DNA of 64,000 nucleotides, taken from contig JAHLMK010000013.1 in NCBI GenBank assembly GCA_019915135.1, forward strand, positions 496,001-560,000. Direction: 5' to 3'. Each line of letters opens with the position of its first letter. Position 1 is the first letter of the stretch. The stretch is from Strobilurus pachycystidiatus. Taxonomy: Eukaryota > Basidiomycota > Agaricomycetes > Agaricales > Physalacriaceae. The notes beneath the pieces are model-generated. The model saw nothing but the letters and a program-made list of their open reading frames with translations. It searched no databases and was not told the origin of the DNA. Made by a program: the position numbers and the translations under genes. Positions 44,801-53,668 of this stretch are shown here, one piece after another.

Positions 44801-46944
44801 CCTCCTCCTCGCCTTCTTCGTCGTCCTCGTCTTCGTCTTCCTCGTCCTCGTCCTCGTCCTGCTCCTCGCCTTCTGTGCCCTCCTCCTCCTCCTCCTCGCC
44901 TGCTTCCTCCTCCTCCTCGCCTGCTTCCCCCTCCTCCTCGCCTGCTTCCCCCTCCTCCTCGCCTGCTTTGTCCTCCTTCTCGCCTGCTTCGTCCTCTTCC
45001 TCGCCGCCTCCTTTGTCCTCCTCCTTGTCATCTTGGTGGTCCTCCTTCTCGGCTGTTCGGGACGGAGAACTGCCAGCGGGGGTTTGCGAAGGCTCGCTCG
45101 TCGAAGGAGGAGGAGCCTCGTCGCCGGGAGGAGAATCTTCTGCGCGCTTCTCCTTCTCGGCTGTTCGAGAGGGAGAACTGCTGTTACTGTCAGCGGGGGT
45201 TTGCGGAGCGTCGCCCGTCGAAGCAGGAGGAGCGTCGTCGTCGCCAGGAGGAGGGTCTTCTTGGTCCTTCTCTTCGGCTATTCGGGGGGGGATATTGCTG
45301 TCCAACGCTCCAAAATCGTCGACGTCCATATCAAACCTTTCGGATGAAAGACCGCTATCACCGTCAGCGGATGTTTGCGTGACTTCGCTTGTTTGGAGAG
45401 GAGGAGCGTCGTCGCTAGGAGGCGGGTCTTCTTGGTCATTCTCCTCGGCTGTCCGGGGGGGAATACTGCTGTCCAAGGCTCCAAAATCGCCGACGTCCAT
45501 ATGATATCCTTCGTCATGATCAATCTCAAGAAGAAGGTTGCTTGACGACGGCGGCGCGGAGGCTTGGACTTCGCTCTCCCAGGCTTCCTTTAACGTCGCG
45601 GCTTTGAGGCCTTGAAGCCAGTCATCGTAGGGGGATTCCTGGGTGGCCAAAATGGTTTGCAGCTCCTTGGACAAGTTCAGGAGCGCTGTGATGACCCCAA
45701 CACCCTTTATAGCGACGTCGTAGACGGCCAGAAAGCACGCCTTGTGGGCAGCTTGCGGCACTGCCGGTACATTGGGCAGATTAGGAACGTTGTCCCACAG
45801 GCGCCGTAATCTGTTCCCCAGCTACAATTCTTAGGTTTGAGAATATTTGTGCGCGAAAGAATCACACACCAAAAAGGAAAGAACGCTCGAGACGTGGTGG
45901 GCAGAGTTGGAAGCGATACTTTTGGTGATGAGATAGAGAGGAGAGACGGCGAGGAACAGAGCAAAGTTTGCATAGCTCTTGTCACGTCCATCGGGGATGG
46001 TCGTTGATACCACCTCGTCACTCAAGCTAAAAGAACAGGCTGAGAATAGTCGCCAACGCAGGGGAGTCTTCTGCTTACCTAGAGGCAATGGGTTCTTCAG
46101 ACGGAAACTGGGGATGTCATTGAGAAAACAAAAAAAAAACCCAGCACTGAGACTCACAAGCAAGCGACGAAACTCGTCCGCAAAATGGGTTAGCCGGGAG
46201 ATGTACTGAGCGCCTTGGTGGGTTGTGTGTGCGAGTCGGTACCCTTGCGCAATGGCTGTCCTACATAAGTCGTTGATGACAGTACTTTTCACCACGAGCT
46301 GCTCTTGAGAAGTCCTTAAAGTCTCCATGACCTGGATGAAGTTTTTGGCGGTAGCGGGAACATCCCCGAACAGCTTGAAGATGTCGCCGGTTTTGTTCGC
46401 CAGGGTAGAAGGGAATGGAGTTTGTTCGCCAGTCAGTGGCACGACGGGAAGGGCTTTGCCAAGGACGTGAGTCTCCGTCAACGCCAACGCGTGAAGACAT
46501 GCCAAATAACGCTTTGAGATGTTATGGAAGTTGTCCTTCCCTTGTGGCGACAAATTCGCAATTTGAGTCTGTAGTTTCGCGGGGTCAGAACAGCAAAGCT
46601 CGGTAGCGCTCGCCACGGCCACATCCAGACACCTCTAAGTACGCGTCAGAGCTCGGCCAAACGTCCCTAAAAAAACGCACTTTGCGCACATCCGCGATCT
46701 CGGCAGCTAAAGCCTGACTGTCATTCCCGGACGCGTCCGATGGGGCACCGATAAATGTGAGGCTTTTAAGAAGTGGCGTTTGCAAGTAAGGGAGCAGCGC
46801 CTGGTAGTTTGGCGGCGCAGAGTCGCCGATGTCTTGCAACGCCTGCATGACGCACAACGGAAGGACAACTGAGCCGGGCAACGGCGGTCTGTCATCATTG
46901 AGGATATTGAATTGGTGCTTGTACTGCTGACTTACCTCCAACAT
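41836..46944 (-). CDS. large multi-exon protein with C-terminal JmjC-like domain (about 1539 aa)
   Basis: Eleven exons join in phase: 46944-46681, 46634-46158, 46107-46079, 46026-45870, 45821-44260, 44216-44144, 44090-43841, 43792-43636, 43579-43274, 43226-43018 and 42971-41836. The N-terminal third is helical (CLHALALTETHVLGKALPVV). The middle is highly acidic, with 18-nt-type EAGEEE repeats and duplicated MDV-DFGALDS-IPPRTAE blocks, then a GKKGKGKK lysine-glycine tract. The C-terminal part resembles a JmjC/cupin 2-oxoglutarate dioxygenase: SWHLLGGEGTDSCTHVDACG gives the H-x-D iron ligands, and MKPMVKHFTLNLRSTAMRG gives the distal His. JmjC enzymes demethylate histone lysines or hydroxylate proteins; activity here is inference. 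The 43-nt intron at 44259-44217 fuses the acidic part to the JmjC part; without it there would be two genes, with the second starting at ATG 44206. More 5' exons may lie in the shared 46948-47218 segment. Confidence 0.68.
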
Positions 46945-46947
46945 TAA

Positions 46948-47218
46948 CGCGCCAGCCCACCAGGACCAAATTGGTCGCGGTGGTTAGAAGCAAAATGGGA
47001 AAGATTAGTCAGCGTCGGGTGCCCCCACTTGAGGCAGCCGGCATCAACTCACCAGTGTACCGGCAAGCTCGGTCCCGGTGCATCAGTGAGTTGATCGAGG
47101 GGTGCTCTAAGGCGGGCACCAAACATTTGCAAAGCTTTTCCCATCTTGTCCGCACCCACCATGCATACATCGATGATGTGGGCACTCTTGTGCAAACTTA
47201 CGCGCTGCTCAACGACAT
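46948..47218 (-). repeat. 271-bp segment shared with 29306-29577 (copy B)
   Basis: Inverted copy of the 29.3-kb segment. On the minus strand it encodes CMVGADKMGKALQMFGARL and LDQLTDAPGPSLPVHW up to a GTGAGTTG donor. A GTAAG acceptor-like word at about 46931 would splice it in phase to QQYKHQFNILNDDRPPL of the JmjC-like gene, so this may be that gene's true first or second coding exon. Confidence 0.65.
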
Positions 47219-47677
47219 TTTATGCCTGTTGCGTCGGACTACGTGGAAGACTGTTGGCTTTGCGAGACGATTAGAAGAATGCCTTTCCAGCCAGAGCTGG
47301 GGGCGATGCTTGCCATCAGAAGTAGTTGTCCGGTCCGGTCTGCGAAGAAACGATGAAATCTAGATGAAACAATGTCATGTACCGTGTCCGCCGCAATTGT
47401 GTCTAGTTCTATGGCGGTAAGCGCATATTTGTCCAATGGCAGTGGGCCTTGCCCTCGGGGTTTGCCGAAGGAGACGTCTGTTGAGCTGTCGTCACGTGGA
47501 ATATTACTAATAATTGCTACCCAGCGCTCATCACTTCACGCTGTCACACCATGTGATATCGCGACACAACCGCCATTCAATTTGAAATCGGGGCTCTTTG
47601 AGCGTCGACTGCAACTACTTGTCTACCAAAGCGTACACTGGCCTTACGCTTCTTTCTGGATTTCACTCCCCCCAAAC

Positions 47678-49826
47678 ATGGCACTTGCTAGTGGGAACAA
47701 TTCCGCGCCACACATCCACCACGAAGAATTTCTCGAGCGCTTTGTTGCCGAACGTACAGCCAATGCTATCGCGGAGGCCCCAATCCAACGCGATATTGCT
47801 AAAATGCAGGTGGAAATGCAAGCTTTAAAGGTATCGGGTCGTGTACTGGGTGTCGCGGGACCTTGCTTGCTGACCTGTATCCTGAAGAACAATTATTTGA
47901 CAGTGGACAACTTCATGACGTTCACGGCCCTTCAAGAGGAAAGCAACCGCAAGACACGGTCTGCAGTTGCATCCCTGGAGGCAAAGGCCAACAACACTTT
48001 CGCAGAGCACGGTGATCGGTTGCATGCCCTGGAAGAGGACGTTGCCACCGCCGGTGACCGTCACAGGGAGACCCAGGAGACATTATCGCGTCAGGATCAG
48101 CAATACCGTCTCAGATTTGAGAGCATTGGTGATGTTCTTTGCCATCTCTTGCCGTGCAGTGCGTTAACTTTCTGTAGATCGCGCCCGGGATGTTGATAAT
48201 GCAACTTGGACTGGACGGCAGGAGGAATTTCTGCAGACTTTGAATCATCTATCACAGGAAGTCGACCGAAATCGACACAATGTTCACGAACTTGGAAACT
48301 ACCAGAGCCTTGGAAATAGCTACGTCTCCTCTGCGGGTTCACCCGTTCATCTCGCCTCTCCCTTCTCACCTGTCCATTTCGCCTCTACCTCCCTGTCCCA
48401 GGACCTAGGACAGGAAGTCCAGTCACCCTTTGATCGCCTAAGTATTCCCGATTTGGCACACGCCCCGTCGAATCCAGACCCAGAGTGGGTTAGATCTCCC
48501 AATTATTCCCCCAACAGCGCCTTTGCGCATCCTTTCGAGAACGGACTTCCAGAAGTACCACCACTGGTCATCGCCGTGGAATCAGCGTCCAAGGAATCCG
48601 TTCAGCCTGCCGACTCCCCCAGCGATGTCATCGGGCAGCACGCGCCGTCCTCCCCGCTCATCAAACAGGACTTGGTTGTGGAGGGGCCGGAGGTACTGAT
48701 TAGCGTGGAATCGTCAGTGTCTCCCTTGGAACCACTGGTCAACGCCGTGGAACCAGCGTCCAAGGAGTCCGTTCAGCCTGCCGACTCCCCCAGCGATGTC
48801 ATCGGGCAGCACGCGCCGTCCTCCCCGCTCATCAAACAGGACTTGGTTGTGGAGGGGCCGGAGGTACTGATTAGCGTGGAATCGTCAGTGTCTCCCTTGG
48901 AACCACTGGTCACCGCCGTGGAACCAGCGTCCAAGGAGTCCGTTCAGCCTGCTGACTCCCCCAGCGATGTCATCGGGCAGCACGCGCCGTCCTCCCCGCT
49001 CATCACACAGGACTTGGTTGTGGAGGGGCCGGAGGTACTGATTAGCGTGGAATCGTCAGTGTCTCCCTTGGAACCACTGGTCACCGCCGTGGAACCAGCG
49101 TCCAAGGAGTCCGTTCAGTCTGCCGACTCCCCCAGCGATGTCATCGGGCAGCACGCGCCGTCCTCCCCGCTCATCAAACAGGACTTGGTTGTGGAGGGGC
49201 CGGAGGTACTGATTAGCGTGGAATCGTCAGTGTCTCCCTTTGAACCACTGGTCAACGCCGTGGAACCAGCGTCCAAGGAGTCCGTTCAGCCTGCCGACTC
49301 CCCCAGCGATGTCATCGGGCAGCACGCGCCGTCCTCCCCGCTCATCAAACAGGACTTGGCTGTGGAGGGGCTAGATTTGATTAGTGTAGAATCGTCAATG
49401 TCTCCCACACATCCGCTGCTTATCGGCGTGGAACCATCGTCCCAAAACTCCATTCAGCCTGCCGACCCCCTCAGCGATGTCGTCGGGCAGGAAGCGCAGT
49501 CTTCCCCACTCATGAACCAAGAGGTAGCTGTGGGGGGTGTAGATCAACGTCCAGACCCCCTCGGGGATTTTCCTGCATTCATTGGTTTGTCACCTCTGCC
49601 CTCTGACGCGGCACCGGATCCAGAGGAGGCAGAGACGATTGCGCATCCACTTATCTCCGTGATCACCGGTACTAGCATGGCTACAACACGGTGTCTTATG
49701 GCTAGTTTCGTGATGTGTCTTTTTGGTTGTCTCGTGGCGCTTTCAGTAGTCTTTCTCGTTCTATTCTTACGGCCTCCGGGCATTGATCCTAGGGCTGTGC
49801 GCAGCAAATTCTTCCACGGACTCTAG
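47678..49826 (+). CDS. coiled-coil, tandem-repeat, tail-anchored membrane protein, 2 exons, 699 aa
   Basis: Start at ATG 47678 (MALASGNNSAPHIHH). A 49-nt intron (48129-48177) joins RLRFESI-D to RARDVDNATWTGRQEEF in frame. Residues about 20-190 are helical with heptads (LQEESNRKTRSAVASLEAKA; LEEDVATAGDRHRETQETL). Residues about 280-580 consist of five nearly identical 57-aa repeats containing SVQPADSPSDVIGQHAPSSP plus a diverged sixth. The C-terminus carries one strong transmembrane helix (ASFVMCLFGCLVALSVVFLV) followed by about 20 residues ending KFFHGL. That topology is tail-anchored, with a long cytosolic coiled coil and a short lumenal tail, as in KASH-type or Golgi-tether proteins; the tail does not end in the PPPX of animal KASH peptides. 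It is convergent with the SUN-domain gene, with ends 168 bp apart. Confidence 0.75.
48573..49427 (+). repeat. 171-bp coding tandem repeat (5 copies plus diverged sixth)
   Basis: The landmark GCCGTGGAA recurs at 48573, 48744, 48915, 49086 and 49257, exactly 171 bp (57 codons) apart, then in diverged form about 168 bp later. Copies differ at only a few bases, so the array expanded or was homogenised recently and copy number is likely to vary between strains. Confidence 0.92.
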
Positions 49827-49994
49827 CTCATCATACATTCATGAATCTCTCGAGACCAACCTCCTGCATGATCATTTTGTACTATCCTCCTCATGTGTGC
49901 AATTTGTTTCTTCCTCTTTCTCTCTCGCTTGTCCTACCATGAAAGTCATATACTAGGCTTGTATTGTTGTAGTAGGGATGCAAAGTGCGTCTAC

Positions 49995-50990
49995 CTAAAG
50001 GACAGTCGCACCGTGGACACAGGTCTCGTCACCGCCCCAATTGTCCCGAATATTTATGATCACCGCCTTCAATGCAACCCGTGACACCAACGGGAACGTC
50101 TGCGAAACTTTCCCCGACCTCGCGCTGAACTCGAAATTGCCAATCTGTACGACTTTGTCGGTGTGCTGGAGAAAATCTGGGAGCCGATACCCTGACGTTA
50201 TGAAGTGGGCCAGATTTACACTGCGACGTTCAAAGGCATCATCGACAGGCATGCCCTGGTTTTGGAACTCCGGTATGCCCCAGACTTCCACATGGCGAGG
50301 AGCTTCGGCACTTGAGTGGTCTGAGAGCTGGTGCTGAATAGGTTGGTGGATAGCGAGGTAGTGAGGAGTGACGGTCTCGGATAGATGAATGGCGATGTGT
50401 CCGTGCGCGCCCAGGAATTTCCAGCATCGACCGTCTTGTGGGTCACGTCTCCGGAAGACAAGCTCTGCCGCCTCCGTGTGACGGGACCCCCCATAGTTGA
50501 CACCGAGCATCAATCGAAATAGCACCTTTCCGAATAAAGAAGGCTCTGTGAAGGTGGAAGAGCGCGTTGTCAATGCCGGAATAACCCAGCCGCCCGTGGT
50601 AACTTCGGAGTAGCTACGCATAGTGGAAGGAGATATGTTGGGCTCATAGATACTGCTGAAGGTAATAGGATGGCTCAAAAGGAGCGAGGAGCTGCAAAAG
50701 TAAACGCTTGTGAGGATACTGGTAATTAGCGGGGGATCTAGAAGCCAACATACTATGGATTCCAGAGGCAGATGAGACCAATCAACGCAGCGATGAGCAG
50801 CAGAAAGGTAGCGAGCGACTTGAACGTCTGTTGAGTAGGTGTTTTGCGGTATTTAGTGGCGTCATGCCAAGCACAAGCTTACCACGCGTCGTACTCGGGC
50901 CTGAGGTAAAATCTCGAGGATTTCATCCCGGCCCTCGGTGCATACAGGAAATGAATCAGTAGAGACCCAAGTGTCCTTGGGGGGCGGCAT
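49995..50990 (-). CDS. SUN-domain protein, 3 exons, 292 aa
   Basis: Start at ATG 50990 (MPPPKDTWVSTDSFPV). Introns at 50882-50828 and 50753-50692 keep frame. A single transmembrane helix (LATFLLLIAALIGLICLW) lies at about residues 40-57, giving the N-in, C-lumenal topology of SUN proteins. The C-terminal region matches the SUN (Sad1/UNC-84) domain: GRCWKFLGAHGHIAIHLSE, TPHYLAIHQP, SAEAPRHVEVWGIPE, then QTFPL, VALKAVIINIRDNWGGDETC. SUN proteins sit in the inner nuclear membrane or ER and tether KASH proteins, or act in cell-wall or ER functions when of the SLP type. It is shorter than classical SUN proteins and has little coiled coil. Its 5' end lies 181 bp from the inserted Ngaro element. Confidence 0.78.
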
Positions 50991-51171
50991 GGTGGAAATA
51001 GAGGCAGGTGAAGTGGGGAGATGAGATTGTCGGTGGTGCTCGAAATGAACCCGGGCCCGTCGATCAAACCATATGGCGATCACCACCGTAACATGACAGG
51101 CACGAACAAACTCTTCTTTCAACATTGCGATCGCGTAATTTGACAATGGTTCTAGGGATCCTTTGTGTCGC

Positions 51172-52209
51172 TCGAAGTAAAAGCGGATTCCAAGGGTAGG
51201 GAGCGTTTTCAGAGGCCTCTGCACCTCTCACACACTCTCTTATACTGTCTGAGCTCACTCAGTACAGTCTGGCACTGAGCAGCAGTGTTCTCATTGTGGT
51301 ATCTCAACTTTCCCCAAATGAGCTCAAAATCATTTGGCAGTAAATTGCAAATCACAAGACATCGGTCATAGCTACCATATTGCTGATTGCATTGTCATGT
51401 CTCTCATGATGTCCCGGACCCGTCCTATGAGTTTGGACATGTCACACCATCATGCCCATGTGTGGTATCAACTTTTCTCCAAATGAGCTCAAATGCATTT
51501 GCGAGTAATTTCCATTTTTGGAGATGTAGCCTCATGCTACTGACTTCCTTTCTTGACCTACTAGCCTCAAGGCTATCTCCCCTACTTAGGGATGCTATCT
51601 CCGATCACAGGAGCTGTCAATCATGACAGCATCTGTCAATCATTTCCAGAAGATCACTTCTGATGCCATGTGTTAAGTTACCCATATCTCAGCCATGTGA
51701 CATGGAATAACTTCGCACTTTCCCAGGATCAATCTGTCATCATCTGGCCTAGGCCCAGTGCTGTCTGTCAGCTGATGCTGGGTCTAGGGCGCCCCAGAGT
51801 TGCGAGTTTGATCCCCACTGTGTTGCAGCTTGCTTCCTGCCTTCATCTTCGCATTTTGGCTCTGCAAGGTTTGCACACAGTGTCCCTCCAGTTCTGCTCA
51901 CAGGAACTGATGCTCCTTTCACCAGTGTACGCTTTGGACAGTCTCTAGCCCTCCCTGCTGTCTGCTACAGCTAGATCTAACTCGATCTTTCACTGCTGTC
52001 CATTGTCACTGGTATGCTTATCCAACTTGATTTCGAGTTGATGCCTTATCTTGTGCACAGTGTCCAATCCCTGCCTGCTCCCACGCTTCCTGATAGCGTC
52101 GCACTTGGGATTCTGTGCACAGGTGTGTCCCCAGTCCACTCTTCATAGGCTACAAGCTCAATTTCGCTTCTGTGCTCAGTTTAGCTTGCTCTGCCTTTGT
52201 TTCTGCTTC
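51172..52209 (+). repeat. split direct repeat A1
   Basis: Begins TCGAAGTAAAAGCGGATTCC and matches A2 over its full 1038 bp with about three substitutions (near 52032, 52081 and 52146). It should carry the promoter, since it precedes ORF1. Confidence 0.93.
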
Positions 52210-52255
52210 ATCACCCTTGCTCCTACCTCGCACATCGCTCTGCTCATCCATCTCT

Positions 52256-53668
52256 ATGCCCCCCATCGCTGTCTCTGAGTCCTCCCACGATGATCTCGAC
52301 GTCATTGCCTCTCCACAGGCCTCCCCTGATCCTGAGGCCTCTCCTGCGCCCCATACCATCATTCCTGACTCTGAGATCGACCGCTCTCGCATCAAGAAGC
52401 TCAGTGAGAAGCTGCAGCTCCTTGTCACTCAGTTCTCTGATGGCACCATCGCTAACCACGCTGAGTTCATGCGTCAAGCACGGCTCACTGGTGCCAGCGC
52501 TCACGAGATGGCCGACTACATTGACCAAGTCACCCAGGTCATTGCTGCTCGACGCGCTGCCCGCGTCGACTCTGCACCTGCTGAGCCCACTGCCGACCCA
52601 GCCACTGTTGCTGCTCGTCAGGTTCAGGAGGAGCAGCAGCGCCAGCACAAGCAGGCTGTCGAGGACGCCGCTTGGGCCGCTCTTGCTGCCAACTTGGATG
52701 CCCTCGATGCTGAGGGCAACAGAGCAGCACCCGTTGTTCCTAGTCCGAACACTGGTCCTCTCTCTGCTGCCTTGTTTGCCAAGCTCCTTAATCCCACCTC
52801 CACTTCGGAGTCAGGGATTCCTTCCTCCATTCTTGCTGCAGCTCCTCATCTTGCGCAGCTCTCCTCCTTGTCTGATCTCTCTCCACATCTACAAGAGACA
52901 GACCGCCTCCGCAGACTCTTTAGAGCGGACAAGGATGCAGATGCTGTTGCAGACCTTCTCCGTTCCCTCTCTCATCCTGATCCATTTGCCCATTCCTTGT
53001 GGCGTCTCATTGTCCAAGATCTTTATGTTGACTTTGAGAAACTCCTTGCTTCCTTTGGGTCTCACCCATCTCATCATGATGATGAACCCAAGGACTTTGG
53101 AGGTGGTTATGCTCTTGTGCGCAAGGACCACGTCTCTGCACGTCAGTCTCTTTCCACAGAGTCAGACTGGACCCGCTGCTTTGATGCATGGTCTCGAGGT
53201 GTTCTCCTTGTCTACCCTCACCGGAACAAGGAGTTGGAGAAGTACAGAGCCATTGTGGTGGAGATGTTCCGTGCTTCTGAACCAGATCTTTCATTTCCTA
53301 TCCGCTTTGATTGTCAGACTCGTGAACGTTATGCCAAGTCTCCTTTTGAGCTGCATGACCGGTCTCAACTTCATTTCCCTATGCTCTCTGAAATGCTTCG
53401 CTCTCGAGGCAGCCCATCTGCGCTTAAGCGCCCTGCAGCTACTTCAGCTCAGGAGCCGTCTCCAAAGCGTCAGAGAGTTATTTGTCAGAACTGGAATCTG
53501 GGGAATTGTCCCAAGACTCCTTGTGCTTTCAAGAGGATTCATGGCACCTGTTCTGAGTGCGGCGGCAAGCATCCCGCTCGTGACAAAGAACAGTGCCTTG
53601 TCCTCCTCACTGCCCGACGAGCAGTTGCTCATAGCAAGTCGGGTGCTGGAAGCGCAGGCTCAGCCTAA
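52256..53668 (+). CDS. Gag-like protein of the Ngaro element (ORF1)
   Basis: Start taken at ATG 52256 (MPPIAVSESSHDDLDVIAS), the first ATG after repeat A1; the frame extends upstream into A1 without need. The protein has an acidic head, a helical middle (KLSEKLQLLVTQFSDGTIA; RRLFRADKDADAVADLLRS), and a C-terminal Cys-rich region, ICQNWNLGNCPKTPCAFKR then HGTCSECGGKHPARDKEQC, resembling CCCH-type and knuckle-type fingers. Gag proteins of this order package the element RNA. The next frame (RT) overlaps it in the +1 register. Confidence 0.85.
   Translation: MPPIAVSESSHDDLDVIASPQASPDPEASPAPHTIIPDSEIDRSRIKKLSEKLQLLVTQFSDGTIANHAEFMRQARLTGASAHEMADYIDQVTQVIAARRAARVDSAPAEPTADPATVAARQVQEEQQRQHKQAVEDAAWAALAANLDALDAEGNRAAPVVPSPNTGPLSAALFAKLLNPTSTSESGIPSSILAAAPHLAQLSSLSDLSPHLQETDRLRRLFRADKDADAVADLLRSLSHPDPFAHSLWRLIVQDLYVDFEKLLASFGSHPSHHDDEPKDFGGGYALVRKDHVSARQSLSTESDWTRCFDAWSRGVLLVYPHRNKELEKYRAIVVEMFRASEPDLSFPIRFDCQTRERYAKSPFELHDRSQLHFPMLSEMLRSRGSPSALKRPAATSAQEPSPKRQRVICQNWNLGNCPKTPCAFKRIHGTCSECGGKHPARDKEQCLVLLTARRAVAHSKSGAGSAGSA

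Noticed and set aside
44347..45504. Plus-strand 385-codon frame of serine and proline
   Set aside because: It is the complement of the GAG/GAA-rich acidic tract of the JmjC-like gene; low complexity explains the open frame.
48159..48177. 19-nt intron in the tail-anchored protein gene
   Set aside because: Too short; the 49-nt intron 48129-48177 with the same acceptor keeps frame and is of normal length.
49740..49826. Calling the tail-anchored protein a KASH protein outright
   Set aside because: Topology and neighbour fit, but the C-terminus is KFFHGL and not the PPPX motif, so it is kept as a hypothesis.
51783..51830. tRNA-like B-box (GAGTTTGATCCCCAC) in Ngaro repeat A1
   Set aside because: No matching acceptor stem, anticodon arm or convincing A box could be built around it.
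52197..53600. Long open frame in the RT register overlapping the Gag-like gene
   Set aside because: Only the part after about 53600 resembles protein of this element class; upstream it is a shadow of ORF1.
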